DNA of 64,000 bases. Origin: CAIUGU01 sp040080215 (GTDB lineage Bacteria; Pseudomonadota; Gammaproteobacteria; Steroidobacterales; Steroidobacteraceae). The stretch's first letter is position 1; the number at the start of each line of letters is the position of its first letter. Positions 44,678-53,225 of this stretch are shown here, piece by piece. The position numbers were made by a program, and so were the translations under genes. The notes beneath the pieces were generated by a model that worked only from the letters and a program-made list of their open reading frames with translations, did not search any database and was not told where the DNA came from. The stretch is taken from contig JBEBIT010000011.1 in assembly GCA_040080215.1 (NCBI GenBank), positions 1 through 64,000 on the forward strand. The letters run 5' to 3'.

Positions 44678-46111
44678 TTACAGGGTTTCGGAGGCAAAGT
44701 CCGCCAGCCGCGACCGTTCGCCCCGCACCAGCGTGATATGGCCGCCGTGCTCCCAGCCGCGGAAGCGATTGACCACGTACGTGAGGCCAGACGTGGTCTC
44801 CGTGAGATAGGGTGTGTCGATCTGCGCAATGTTGCCGAGGCACACGAGTTTGGTGCCGGGACCTGCCCGGGTGACGATCGCTTTCATCTGCTTCGGCGTG
44901 AGGTTCTGCGCCTCGTCGAGGATGATGAACTTGTTGAGGAACGTGCGGCCGCGCATGAAATTGAGCGAGCGGATCTTGATCCGGTTGCGCAGCAGGTCAT
45001 TGGTGGCGGCGCGACCCCAGGTGCCGCCTTCCTGGCTGTGTGTCAGTACCTCGAGGTTGTCCATGAGGGCACCCATCCACGGCTCCATCTTTTCTTCCTC
45101 GGTCCCGGGCAGGAAACCGATGTCCTCGCCAAGCGGAATCGTCACGCGGGTCATGATGATTTCCGTGTAGCGGTTGAGCTCGAGCGTCTGGGCCAGCGCC
45201 GCCGCCAGCGTCAGCAGCGTCTTGCCGGTGCCCGCGGGACCCAGGACGGTGATGAAGTCGACTTCCGGGTCCATGAGCAGATTGAGCGCGAAGTTCTGCT
45301 CGCGATTGCGCGCCGTGATGCCCCAGATGTTGTGACGCTCGCCGCGGAAGTCGCGCACGAGCTCAAGCACGGCTTCGTTCTCGGAGAGCGTCCGGACGAC
45401 GGCTTCGAAGCCGTTCTGCTGGTCCTGGTACAAGAACTGGTTGACGTGCCAGTCGCGGGTCATCGGGCCCTTCACGCGATAGTACGTGCGTGCGTGTTCC
45501 TGCCAGGACTGCATGCCCTTCCCGTGCTTCTCCCAGAACGTGGGGGGCAGGGCCTGGATGCCGGTGTACAGGAGGTCCGCATCCTCGATGGTCTTGTCGC
45601 TGTAGTAGTCCTCGGTGTGGACGCCGATGATCGACGCCTTGATGCGCAGGTTGATGTCCTTGGACACCAGCGTGACGCGGGCCGCGGCGAAGGCCTTCTG
45701 CAAGGCCAGCGTCTGCGCGAGGATCTCGTTGTCGGCGCCGTGGCCAGGCAACGTGTCGGGAAGCACGGAGGCGAGCTTGCGGGTCTGGAAGAAAAGACGG
45801 CCACTTGAGGCCTTCTTGCCGCCGTTGCTCATCTTGGCTGACGGCAGTTCCAGGCCGGCGTCGATCTGCTTCTTGGTGGCGCCCTCGATCAGTTCATCGA
45901 GGAAGCGGCTGACCTGGCGGACGTTGCGCGCAGCTTCCGAGACGCCTTTCTTGCCGGCGTCGAGTTCCTCGAGCACGATCATCGGGATGTAGATGTCGTG
46001 TTCTTCGAAACGGAAGATCGCCGTCGGGTCGTGCATCAGCACGTTCGTGTCGAGCACGAAGATGCGGCGCTTCGATTTGGGGTTGCCGGTGGCCTTCTTG
46101 CGGGATGTCAC
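44678..46111 (-). CDS. PhoH-family ATPase with N-terminal PIN domain
   Basis: A 477-residue PIN-PhoH protein (YlaK type), a probable RNA helicase coupled to an RNase. The PIN domain starts RRIFVLDTNVLMHDPTAIFR, with acidic residues in IVLEELDAGKKG and VSKDINLRIKA. The PhoH domain has Walker A GPAGTGKTL, FMRGRTFLNKFIILDEAQNL with Walker B DEAQ, and LVCLGNIAQIDTPYL. It lies between bepA and bcp on the same strand; 23 bp separate it from bcp. Confidence 0.93.
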   Translation of the reverse strand: MTSRKKATGNPKSKRRIFVLDTNVLMHDPTAIFRFEEHDIYIPMIVLEELDAGKKGVSEAARNVRQVSRFLDELIEGATKKQIDAGLELPSAKMSNGGKKASSGRLFFQTRKLASVLPDTLPGHGADNEILAQTLALQKAFAAARVTLVSKDINLRIKASIIGVHTEDYYSDKTIEDADLLYTGIQALPPTFWEKHGKGMQSWQEHARTYYRVKGPMTRDWHVNQFLYQDQQNGFEAVVRTLSENEAVLELVRDFRGERHNIWGITARNREQNFALNLLMDPEVDFITVLGPAGTGKTLLTLAAALAQTLELNRYTEIIMTRVTIPLGEDIGFLPGTEEEKMEPWMGALMDNLEVLTHSQEGGTWGRAATNDLLRNRIKIRSLNFMRGRTFLNKFIILDEAQNLTPKQMKAIVTRAGPGTKLVCLGNIAQIDTPYLTETTSGLTYVVNRFRGWEHGGHITLVRGERSRLADFASETL

Positions 46112-46133
46112 TAACTGGCCTCGGGGGTGGCGG

Positions 46134-46607
46134 CTACAGGGCTTTGACGGCAGCGAGCGCTTCGGTGACGTGGCCCGGCACCTTCACCTTGCGCCATTCC
46201 TTGCGCAGGACGCCCTTGCCATCGATCAGGAACGTGCTGCGTTCGATGCCGAGGAACTTCTTCCCGTACATGCTCTTTTCCTTGATGACGTCGAAGAGCT
46301 TGCAGGCCTTCTGCTCGGTATCGGCGAGCAGCTCGAACGGGAACCGCATCTTGGCCTTGAACTTCTCGTGGGATTCGAGCGAGTCGGCGGACACGCCGAG
46401 GATGATGGCGCCGGCCTTGCGAAACGTTGCGGCTGCAGCGGCGAAGTCCTTGCCTTCCTGGGTGCAGCCCGGCGTGTTGTCACGCGGATAGAAGTACAGG
46501 ACGAGCGTGGAGCCGGCGGCATCCTTGAGTGCCCAAGTGCCGGAGCCGGTGGCGGGCAGGGAGAAGGCGGGGACGGGTTTGTCGAGCGCGACGGTTTTGG
46601 CGGCCAT
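46134..46607 (-). CDS. bcp: Thioredoxin-dependent peroxiredoxin, BCP/PrxQ family
   Basis: A 157-residue thiol peroxidase. The peroxidatic cysteine is Cys48 in FYPRDNTPGCTQEG. The resolving cysteine that E. coli Bcp has five residues later is Lys53 here, so this is a one-Cys type or one that resolves elsewhere. AAGGA immediately precedes the ATG. A 292-bp inverted-repeat element lies between it and gcvR upstream, which in relatives is its direct neighbour. Confidence 0.93.
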   Translation of the reverse strand: MAAKTVALDKPVPAFSLPATGSGTWALKDAAGSTLVLYFYPRDNTPGCTQEGKDFAAAAATFRKAGAIILGVSADSLESHEKFKAKMRFPFELLADTEQKACKLFDVIKEKSMYGKKFLGIERSTFLIDGKGVLRKEWRKVKVPGHVTEALAAVKAL

Positions 46608-46634
46608 GGTCCTTGAGGAGCTGGGGAGACGTTA

Positions 46635-46926
46635 AGGAACCTCTGATTAACCTATACGTGCTCGCGACGGCGAGCCATTTCGTGCAGGGCGAGGCGCGAC
46701 GACCGCAGTGTACTTGATGTACTCAAGGGAGGAGCAACACTGCCCTGCACGAAATGGATCCCGTCCCGATCAAAGAATAAATAGTCATTCAATGGGTTGC
46801 GCCTCTAATCGCCTGCTGCGTCGTTACGGATCTTGTCCATATTCCCGATATGGCCTGCGGTCCGATGCCTCGCAGCAGGCGATTGGAGGCGCAACGCGAG
46901 CGCGTATAGGTTAAACAGAGGTTCCT
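46635..46926. repeat. MITE-like terminally inverted repeat, copy B (gcvR/bcp spacer)
   Basis: A 292-bp element, the second copy of the repeat at 33011-33303. It is flanked by TA (46633-46634, 46927-46928). Outer arms match at 30 of 32 positions. Inner arms are CCATTTCGTGCAGGGC at 46675-46690 with its perfect complement at 46742-46757, and a 24-bp arm at 46797-46820 with its partner at 46871-46894 (one G-U). CCATAT-TCCCG-ATATGG (46837-46853) is at the tip. The stop codon of the gcvR-like gene is made from its last base and the flanking TA. Confidence 0.8.
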
Positions 46927-47456
46927 TAAGCCTTCAGGGGTTCGAGGATCGCATCCAGGTTGTGGTGGTCGCAGAAATCCATGAATTCCTCGCGCAGGGA
47001 GGCGACATGCACTTTGGCAGGGATGTGTACGACCATCTGTACGGAGAACATAGGCGCTCCCGTATGCGCGGCGGCGTAGCTGCGCGTGTTCACCTCGGCA
47101 ATGTCGATGCCGCGGGAGCTGAAGAAGCCCGCGAGGTGGTACACGATGCCTGGCTGGTCAAGGCACACGACATCGACGCTGTACGTCATGACGTCGGTGC
47201 GGGCCGGTTTGGCCTCGGTGCGCCGGATCGTGACGTTCATGTTCCCGGCGGCATCGAGCTTGGCCACTTCGGCCTCGAGCTTCGCAAGCGTGTGCCAGTT
47301 GCCGGCGACCAGCAGCATCATGGCAAATTCGTTGCCGAGTGCGCTCATGCGGCTTTCGACGATGTTGCCGCCGCAGTCGAGAACTACCCGGGTGAGATCG
47401 TAGACAAGGCCAGTGCGGTCGCTGCCGATGGCGGAGATGACAATGAGTTGTTTCAT
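46926..47456 (-). CDS. gcvR: Tandem ACT-domain regulator, GcvR-like
   Basis: A 176-residue protein of two ACT domains: QLIVISAIGSDRTGLVYDLT at the N terminus, and VDVVCLDQPGIVYHLAGFFS in the second half. GcvR binds the activator GcvA to repress the glycine cleavage operon in E. coli. The order dapA-gcvR-bcp is conserved from E. coli, although the spacer to bcp is filled by a repeat element. It is divergent from dapA with about 210 bp between starts. TAA is built at the edge of the repeat, so the original C terminus could have been slightly different. Confidence 0.85.
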   Translation of the reverse strand: MKQLIVISAIGSDRTGLVYDLTRVVLDCGGNIVESRMSALGNEFAMMLLVAGNWHTLAKLEAEVAKLDAAGNMNVTIRRTEAKPARTDVMTYSVDVVCLDQPGIVYHLAGFFSSRGIDIAEVNTRSYAAAHTGAPMFSVQMVVHIPAKVHVASLREEFMDFCDHHNLDAILEPLKA

Positions 47457-47668
47457 TCAGGAGCTTGGTTGGGGTGCGGCGACGAGTGTACAGAGATCGG
47501 ATGGCAGTGAAAACGGAAATGCCCTCCATCGTAACCGGGGGACGGTGGACCGTTGCGGGACATGGGGCGTCGGGGTGCGAACTTCCAGTGGCGGAATGCG
47601 GGTTCTGCTTGCGCGGGATCCAATCGCGCCAGTACGATCACACCCCTTCTTGCGGTCCCGGGAAACCC

Positions 47669-48550
47669 ATGTTCAGCGGTAGTATCGTCGCACTCGTCAC
47701 CCCCATGCGCGCGGACGGCGCAGTGGACTATTCCGCGCTCGACCGGCTCGTCGACTTCCACGTCGCCAACGGCACGGATGCGATCGTTGCCGTCGGCACG
47801 ACCGGGGAATCGCCGACGCTCGATGTCGAGGAGCACATGGCGGTGGTCCATCGGGTCCACACGAGGGCCGACGGCCACGTGCCGGTCATCGCAGGCACGG
47901 GCGCCAATTCAACGCGAGAGGCCATCGAACTGACGGTGATGGCCGAGAAGATCGGTGTCGCGGGGTGCCTCGTCGTGACGCCGTACTACAACAAGCCGAC
48001 GCAGGAAGGGCTGTACCAGCACTACAAGGCCGTCGCAGACGCGGTGACGCTGCCGTTGATCCTGTACAACGTCCCTGGCCGGACTGGGGTCGACATGAAG
48101 CCGGATACCGTGGTGCGCCTGTCGGCCATCAAGAACATCGTCGGAATCAAGGAGGCAAGCGGCTCGCTCGAGCGCAATCGCGAGCTCAAGGCGCGCTTCG
48201 GCGATTCCTTCCTGCTGCTGGGCGGCGACGACGACATCGGCTGTGAGTCCATCCTCGCGGGCTTCAATGGCGTCATCTCGGTGACCGCCAACATTGCGCC
48301 GCGTGCGATGCATGACATGTGCGCGGCAGCCCGTGCAGGAGATGCTGCCCGGGCACGGGCGATCGATTCAACGTTAAGTGGGCTCCATAAGTACCTGTTT
48401 ATTGAGTCTAATCCGGTGCCTGCAAAGTGGGCGCTGGCGCGCATGGGGTTCATGGAGGATACGGTGCGGCTCCCGCTGACCCCGTTGTCGGATGCGTGCA
48501 AGGCGCCGGTGCTCGACGCCCTCAAGCAGGCCGGGATCGCTTTTGCCTGA
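47669..48550 (+). CDS. dapA: 4-hydroxy-tetrahydrodipicolinate synthase
   Basis: A 293-residue DapA, which condenses pyruvate with aspartate semialdehyde at the entry to lysine and meso-diaminopimelate synthesis. The Schiff-base Lys161 is in GIKEASGS; Tyr133 is in LYNVPGRTG and Thr44-Thr45 are in VGTTGES, the catalytic triad. The start at 47669 (MFSGSIVALVTPM) is standard for the family; the frame is open upstream to 47465 but without resemblance. Confidence 0.97.
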   Translation: MFSGSIVALVTPMRADGAVDYSALDRLVDFHVANGTDAIVAVGTTGESPTLDVEEHMAVVHRVHTRADGHVPVIAGTGANSTREAIELTVMAEKIGVAGCLVVTPYYNKPTQEGLYQHYKAVADAVTLPLILYNVPGRTGVDMKPDTVVRLSAIKNIVGIKEASGSLERNRELKARFGDSFLLLGGDDDIGCESILAGFNGVISVTANIAPRAMHDMCAAARAGDAARARAIDSTLSGLHKYLFIESNPVPAKWALARMGFMEDTVRLPLTPLSDACKAPVLDALKQAGIAFA

Positions 48551-48643
48551 CAAGGTGACTGGCACGTTTGCCTGACTTCAGGCGTACGTGTAACCTGCGC
48601 GCGCCTTGCAGCCAGCCTTGGAGCGAGTGCAGGGTCGGAATTC

Positions 48644-48735
48644 GGAGAGGTGGCCGAGTGGTCGAAGGCGCTGGACTGGAATTCCAGTTACATCTTCACG
48701 GGTGTACGTGGGTTCGAATCCCACCCTCTCCGCCA
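48644..48735 (+). tRNA. tRNA-Ser (anticodon GGA)
   Basis: A 92-nt class II tRNA. The acceptor stem is GGAGAGG with CCTCTCC, discriminator G and encoded CCA. The anticodon stem CTGGA/TCCAG closes the loop CTGGAAT, giving anticodon GGA. A long variable arm (around TTACATCTTCACGGGTGTAC) is as expected for tRNA-Ser. The T arm is GTGGG-TTCGAAT-CCCAC. A terminator follows directly. Confidence 0.95.
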
Positions 48736-48743
48736 AAAAAACG

Positions 48744-48780
48744 AAAAGGCCCGGGTTGTCCCCCGGGCCTTTTTGTTTTT
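48744..48780 (+). terminator. Intrinsic terminator after tRNA-Ser
   Basis: The stem AAAAGGCCCGGG (48744-48755) pairs perfectly with CCCGGGCCTTTT (48762-48773) over a 6-nt loop and is followed by GTTTTT. It is 8 bp after the CCA end. Confidence 0.88.
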
Positions 48781-48913
48781 TGGCGCCGAGGGTGGGGTGA
48801 GAACCCGCGAGAAGTGGGGTCGACAAAATGGCATGGATAGCCATTTTGCACAGCTTCGCTGCCCGGAGGGGGCGAGGTACACGGATGTACCGAGTGAATC
48901 CCACCCTCTCCGC
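48781..48913. repeat. Partial inverted and direct copies of the tRNA-Ser 3' end
   Basis: 48896-48913 repeats exactly 18 bases of the tRNA 3' part (48716-48733, GAATCCCACCCTCTCCGC). 48781-48806 matches the complement of the last 26 bases of the tRNA at about 21 positions. Between them is a perfect 9-bp hairpin at 48824-48848. There is no coding sequence. The arrangement looks like the leftover of an integration site or a decayed tRNA cluster. Spurious translations of such tRNA-end sequence are well-known database artefacts. Confidence 0.65.
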
Positions 48914-48994
48914 GGCCCAACGCATCAGGATAGCGAGACCCCGTCTGTCTCTCGCAGCCCGCCTTCCCAACCGCCTTCCCGCTACAATCCTTCC

Positions 48995-49471
48995 ATGGCT
49001 ACCCGCAAACGTACCCCGCCCAAGACTTCGGTGTTGACCCAGCTCGGCCACGCCACGGTGCTGCCCGCATCACCTGATGTTGCACTTCTTGAAAGGGTGC
49101 CAAACCCTCATTCCGACAAGAAATATCTAGCTCGATTCACTGCGCCTGAATTCACTTCCTTGTGCCCGATGACCGGGCAACCTGATTTCGCACACTTGGT
49201 CATCGACTACGTGCCCGGCCCCTGGCTGGTCGAGAGCAAATCGTTGAAGTTGTACCTGGGCTCGTTCCGCAATCACGGGGCATTCCATGAAGACTGCACG
49301 GTCGCGATTGCGGACCGCCTCGTGAAGCTGCTCAAGCCCAGGTGGCTCAGGATCGGCGGGTACTGGTACCCGCGTGGCGGCATGCCCATCGATGTGTTCT
49401 GGCAGACCGGCAAGCCTCCTGCCGGGGTCTGGATTCCGGAGCAGGGCGTGCCTGCCTATCGAGGCAGGTAG
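48995..49471 (+). CDS. queF: NADPH-dependent 7-cyano-7-deazaguanine reductase QueF
   Basis: A 158-residue QueF of the short (YkvM) type, which reduces preQ0 to preQ1 in queuosine synthesis. The catalytic Cys57 is in FTSLCPMTGQPDF with Asp64. Family motif ESKSLKLYLGSFRNHGAFHE and the active-site His and Glu within it are present. A TACAAT -10-like hexamer ends six bases before the ATG and there is no ribosome site, so the message may be leaderless. Confidence 0.95.
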   Translation: MATRKRTPPKTSVLTQLGHATVLPASPDVALLERVPNPHSDKKYLARFTAPEFTSLCPMTGQPDFAHLVIDYVPGPWLVESKSLKLYLGSFRNHGAFHEDCTVAIADRLVKLLKPRWLRIGGYWYPRGGMPIDVFWQTGKPPAGVWIPEQGVPAYRGR

Positions 49472-49518
49472 CTGGTATAGTCCGCCGCCCTCGAAAAGGG
49501 GACGACCCACGCTTTTAT

Positions 49519-49630
49519 GGTGGCTCGTGCCGGTTCCTCCGCGACGATCAGCCGTGAACCCCGCCAGGCCCGGAAGGGAGCAACGGTAACGGTGATATCG
49601 GGCGCCGGAGGGGTGCCGGTACGGGCCGCC
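49519..49630 (+). ncRNA. ffs: 4.5S (small SRP) RNA
   Basis: The invariant apical core CCAGGCCCGGAAGGGAGCA lies at about 49566-49584. Flanking arms pair over a long imperfect helix: GGTGGCTCGTGCCGG at 49519 with CCGGTACGGGCCGCC ending at 49630. TATAGT around 49477-49482 could be its -10. It is the RNA partner of Ffh (6.4 kb), placed before dnaX as in many gammaproteobacteria. The ends are set by the helix and may be off by a few bases. Confidence 0.92.
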
Positions 49631-49688
49631 TCCTCAAGTCGCAGCGGGTCGGACGCCAGCAGTCTCCCGCTGGTAAAGTGAGGGGCAT

Positions 49689-51269
49689 ATGAGCTATCTC
49701 GTCCTTGCCCGCAAATGGCGGCCCCGCGCATTCAGCGAACTGGTCGGCCAAGAGCATGTGCTCCGGGCCCTTGTCAACGCGCTCGAATCCGGCCGCGTGC
49801 ATCACGCGTTCCTGTTCACCGGGACGCGCGGTGTCGGCAAGACCACCATCGCCCGCATCCTTGCAAAGTCGCTCAATTGCGAAACGGGCGTCACCTCGCG
49901 TCCGTGCGGGCAGTGCAGCGCCTGCCGTGAAATCGACGAAGGCCGCTTCGTCGACCTGATCGAAGTCGACGCGGCGTCGCGCACCAAGGTGGATGACACG
50001 CGGGAGCTGCTCGACAACGTGCAGTACCTGCCGGCCCGCGGGCGCTACAAGGTTTACCTCATCGACGAAGTGCACATGCTGTCCGCGCATTCGTTCAATG
50101 CGCTGCTCAAGACGCTCGAAGAGCCGCCGCCCCACGTCAAGTTCCTGCTGGCCACGACGGACCCGCAGAAGCTCCCGGTCACCGTGCTGTCGCGATGCCT
50201 GCAGTTCAACCTCAAGCGCCTGTCGCCCGGGCTGATCGGCAAGCGACTCACCGACATCATGCAGGCCGAGAAGATCGACGCCGAGCCGGAAGCGCTGCGC
50301 CTCGTCGCCAAGGCGGCCGAAGGCAGCATGCGTGACGCCTTGAGCCTCATGGACCAGGTGATTGCGTTCGGCGGTGCCCGCGTGAGTACGGCGGATACCC
50401 GCGCAATGCTCGGGACGGTGGACCACTCGCAGATCGTCGCGGCCCTTGAGGCGCTGGCCGCGAAGGACGGTCGCCGGATGCTCGAAGTCGTGCGCGGCAT
50501 GGACGAGCACGTACCCGACTATCGCGAGGCGCTTGGCGAACTCGCGGGCCTGTTGCAGCGGATTGCCATCGTGCAGGCGGTACCTGACTGGGAGGCGGCG
50601 GAGGACGAGGACATCGACCTGTTCAAGCGGCTCGCCTCCTCGATGACGCCCGAGGACACGCAGCTCTACTACCAGATCGCCTTGCTCGGCCGGCGCGACC
50701 TCGAGCTTGCCCCCGATCCCCGCGCCGGATTCGAAATGGCGTTGCTGCGCATGTTGGCCTTCCACCGCGAGGCAGGCGCTGGTGCAGAGTTGCGCGCGCC
50801 CGCCGCTGCTCCGTCGCGGCCCCGACCCGTGGCGGTTGGCGTAGCGTCGGCACCTGTATCCGCTCCTGCTCCGCGCCCGGCCGCTGCGGTCGCGAGCGAT
50901 TGGCCCGGGATTGTCGCGCAGCTCAATCTGCAGGGACCTGTGAGCCAGCTGGCGGCCCATTGCACGATGATCGGCCGGCAGGCGGGGCGCGTGCAACTCA
51001 AGCTCGATGCGGATGGCGAGCCGTTCCGTCGCCCGGCGCTCGAGGAAAAGCTGACGGCCGCCTTGACCGCCTATTTCGGCGAGCCCGTGAAGCTCGACTT
51101 CGAAGTGGCGAGGGTCGTGGCCGACTCGCCCGCCCGGCGCAAGCAGGCCGAGGTGGAAGACCGGCAGCAGGTCGCGCGCCAGACGATCGAATCCGATCCG
51201 AACGTTCGCGCGATGCAGGATATGTTCGGCGCCACCGTGCAGCCGGAGTCGGTGAAGCCGGTCGGGTAG
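49689..51269 (+). CDS. dnaX: DNA polymerase III subunits gamma and tau
   Basis: A 526-residue clamp-loader ATPase. Walker A is GTRGVGKTT (Lys51), zinc ligands are Cys64, Cys73, Cys76 and Cys79, Walker B is YLIDEVHMLS and the arginine-finger SRC motif is in LSRCLQFNLKRL. The C terminus (about 400-526) is the tau-specific part that binds the polymerase. No A-rich slippery site of the E. coli type was seen, so production of a shortened gamma by frameshifting is not evident. It starts the dnaX-ybaB-recR operon. Confidence 0.96.
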   Translation: MSYLVLARKWRPRAFSELVGQEHVLRALVNALESGRVHHAFLFTGTRGVGKTTIARILAKSLNCETGVTSRPCGQCSACREIDEGRFVDLIEVDAASRTKVDDTRELLDNVQYLPARGRYKVYLIDEVHMLSAHSFNALLKTLEEPPPHVKFLLATTDPQKLPVTVLSRCLQFNLKRLSPGLIGKRLTDIMQAEKIDAEPEALRLVAKAAEGSMRDALSLMDQVIAFGGARVSTADTRAMLGTVDHSQIVAALEALAAKDGRRMLEVVRGMDEHVPDYREALGELAGLLQRIAIVQAVPDWEAAEDEDIDLFKRLASSMTPEDTQLYYQIALLGRRDLELAPDPRAGFEMALLRMLAFHREAGAGAELRAPAAAPSRPRPVAVGVASAPVSAPAPRPAAAVASDWPGIVAQLNLQGPVSQLAAHCTMIGRQAGRVQLKLDADGEPFRRPALEEKLTAALTAYFGEPVKLDFEVARVVADSPARRKQAEVEDRQQVARQTIESDPNVRAMQDMFGATVQPESVKPVG

Positions 51270-51340
51270 GAGATCCGGGTACGAGCGCGGACGGGCTGGA
51301 ATCGGGCATTCATTTTCAATCGCGGAGGCTTGAGGCAGAC

Positions 51341-51664
51341 ATGAAGGGTGGAATCGGCAATCTGATGAAACAGGCGCAGGCGATGCAGGCCAACATGCAG
51401 CGCGCCCAGGCGGAACTCGCGACCATGGAAGTGGCTGGCGAATCCGGTGGTGGCATGGTCAAAGTGACCATGAACGGCAAACATGAAGTCAGCCGCGTCT
51501 CGATCGACCCCAGCCTGATGGGCGACGACAAGGACATGCTCGAGGACCTCATCGCTGCGGCCATCAACGATGCCGTGCGCAAGGTGGAGCGAACGACCCA
51601 GGAAAAGATGGGCGGACTGATGGCGGGAATGAACCTGCCGCCCGGCTTCAAGATGCCGTTCTAG
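51341..51664 (+). CDS. ybaB: Nucleoid-associated protein YbaB/EbfC
   Basis: A 107-residue DNA-binding protein of the YbaB family, normally found between dnaX and recR as here. Features are IGNLMKQAQAMQANMQRAQA, VAGESGGGMVKVTMNGKHEV and LEDLIAAAINDAVRKVERTT, with a C-terminal MAGMNLPPGFKMPF. Confidence 0.95.
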   Translation: MKGGIGNLMKQAQAMQANMQRAQAELATMEVAGESGGGMVKVTMNGKHEVSRVSIDPSLMGDDKDMLEDLIAAAINDAVRKVERTTQEKMGGLMAGMNLPPGFKMPF

Positions 51665-51681
51665 GTCGCGCACCGACTGCC

Positions 51682-52293
51682 ATGCTCTATCCACCGTCGC
51701 TGCTGCAGCTGATCGATGCATTGCGTTGCCTGCCCGGCGTCGGCCCGAAGTCGGCGCAGCGCATGGCATTCCATCTGCTTGAGCACAACCGGAACGGGGC
51801 GGCGACGTTGTCTGCAGCGCTGACGTCGGCGGTCAAGGGTGTAGGCAGTTGCCGGCGTTGCCGCATGTTCGCCGAGCGCGAGCTGTGCCCCGTCTGCGAG
51901 TCACCGTCAAGGGATGCAGCGTTGCTGTGCGTGGTCGAGTCTCCGGCTGACGTGGCGGCCGTCGAGCAGTCAGGCAGCTTTCGGGGCCGTTACTTCGTGT
52001 TGATGGGGCACCTGTCGCCGCTCGACGGGATCGGTCCCGAAGAGCTCGGGCTGGCGCAACTCGAAAGCCTGTTGCGCGAGGGGGGCATCAAGGAAGTGAT
52101 CCTGGCCACCAACCCGACAGTGGAGGGGGATGCTACTGCGCACTACGTAGCGGAGATCGCTGCGCGCAGCCACGTTCGCGCGAGTCGCATTGCCCACGGC
52201 GTGCCGGTGGGGGGCGAGCTTGAATATGTCGATGGAGGCACGCTGGCGCACGCGCTTGCCGGTCGCCACACGCTGTCCGGAGACATCAGCTAA
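51682..52293 (+). CDS. recR: Recombination protein RecR
   Basis: A 203-residue RecR that works with RecO and RecF in gap repair. An N-terminal helix-hairpin-helix (LRCLPGVGPKSAQRMAFHL), a four-Cys zinc finger (CRRCRMFAERELCPVC) and a Toprim domain (LCVVESPADVAAVEQSG, EVILATNPTVEGDATAHYV) appear in order. It overlaps the convergent rsgA stop by four bases. Confidence 0.97.
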   Translation: MLYPPSLLQLIDALRCLPGVGPKSAQRMAFHLLEHNRNGAATLSAALTSAVKGVGSCRRCRMFAERELCPVCESPSRDAALLCVVESPADVAAVEQSGSFRGRYFVLMGHLSPLDGIGPEELGLAQLESLLREGGIKEVILATNPTVEGDATAHYVAEIAARSHVRASRIAHGVPVGGELEYVDGGTLAHALAGRHTLSGDIS

Positions 52294-53225
52294 CGCGGTC
52301 TCTCGTGCGACGGCTGCAATTGCCGGAGCAGGTTGACGAGTCGCCGGTATCCTTCGAAGCGCCTGCGGGAAATCGTGCCGTCTTCTACCGCGGCCTGGAC
52401 CGCACAGCCCGGTTCGCGCAAGTGCAGGCAGTTGTTGAAGCGACAGCCCGTCGCGGCTGCGCGAATCTCGGGCCAGCCCGTTTGCACCATGGCTTCCGAC
52501 ACGGGAGCGGGCGCAAAGTCGCGAACACCCGGGGAGTCGACCAGTTCACCGCCATCCGGCAGCGGCAACAGCGTTGCGGCTACGGTCGTGTGCGTCCCTT
52601 CACCCGTCGATGTCGACAGGGCACGAGTAGGGCGGATCGATGCGGGAACCAGCGCATTGCAGAGCGTCGACTTGCCTACGCCGGATTGGCCCACCAGCAA
52701 GGTCACTTCACCGCGCAGCAGTGCACGAAGTTCGTCGAGTCCTTCGCCGGCGAGCGCCGACAGCCAGACGACGGGATACCCCGCGCGCTGGTACTCCTCT
52801 GCAATGGCTGCCGACAGGTTGGCCGCTCCCTTGATGTCTGCCTTGTTGATCAATACGGCCCCTTTCACGCCAGCGTATTCGGCGCCGGCGAGATAGCGGT
52901 CGATCATGTACAGGTCCGGCTCGGGCTCTGGCGCGAGCATGATGGCGACGAGCGTGACGTTTGCGGCGAGCGGCTCGGTGCGACCCCGATTGTCCGTGCG
53001 TGCAATGACGGTCTTGCGTGGCTCGACAGCGGTGACCTGCCACTCGTCGCTGCCGGCATCGCGTCGCACCTGTACGCGATCGCCACACACAACCTGCAGC
53101 CGCTTGCCGAACAGGACTGCAGCGTGGCGTTCACCGGTTGCAGTCTCGACGATCACGCGCCTGCCGTAGCACTCAACCACGCGGGCAGGGGAGCCGCCTG
53201 CAGCTGCATCCTGCGTGCGGCTCAT
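52290..53225 (-). CDS. rsgA: Ribosome small-subunit GTPase RsgA
   Basis: A 311-residue circularly permuted GTPase that checks 30S maturation. An N-terminal OB-fold (ARVVECYGRRVIVETATGER) is followed by G4 LINKAD, then G1 GQSGVGKST, a TSTGEGTHTT switch and G3 DSPGVRDF, the permuted order. The C-terminal zinc site is CRFNNCLHLREPGC. The ATG at 53225 overlaps the stop of the M48 protease gene; the frame is open further upstream inside that gene. Near orn, rsgA is expected. Confidence 0.95.
   Translation of the reverse strand: MSRTQDAAAGGSPARVVECYGRRVIVETATGERHAAVLFGKRLQVVCGDRVQVRRDAGSDEWQVTAVEPRKTVIARTDNRGRTEPLAANVTLVAIMLAPEPEPDLYMIDRYLAGAEYAGVKGAVLINKADIKGAANLSAAIAEEYQRAGYPVVWLSALAGEGLDELRALLRGEVTLLVGQSGVGKSTLCNALVPASIRPTRALSTSTGEGTHTTVAATLLPLPDGGELVDSPGVRDFAPAPVSEAMVQTGWPEIRAAATGCRFNNCLHLREPGCAVQAAVEDGTISRRRFEGYRRLVNLLRQLQPSHERPR

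Noticed and set aside
48650..48920. Peptides of the type WRRGWDSNPR around the tRNA-Ser gene
   Set aside because: These come from translating tRNA-end sequence and are a known class of false ORFs.
49689..51269. Programmed frameshift in dnaX producing gamma
   Set aside because: No A-rich slippery heptamer was seen at the expected place.
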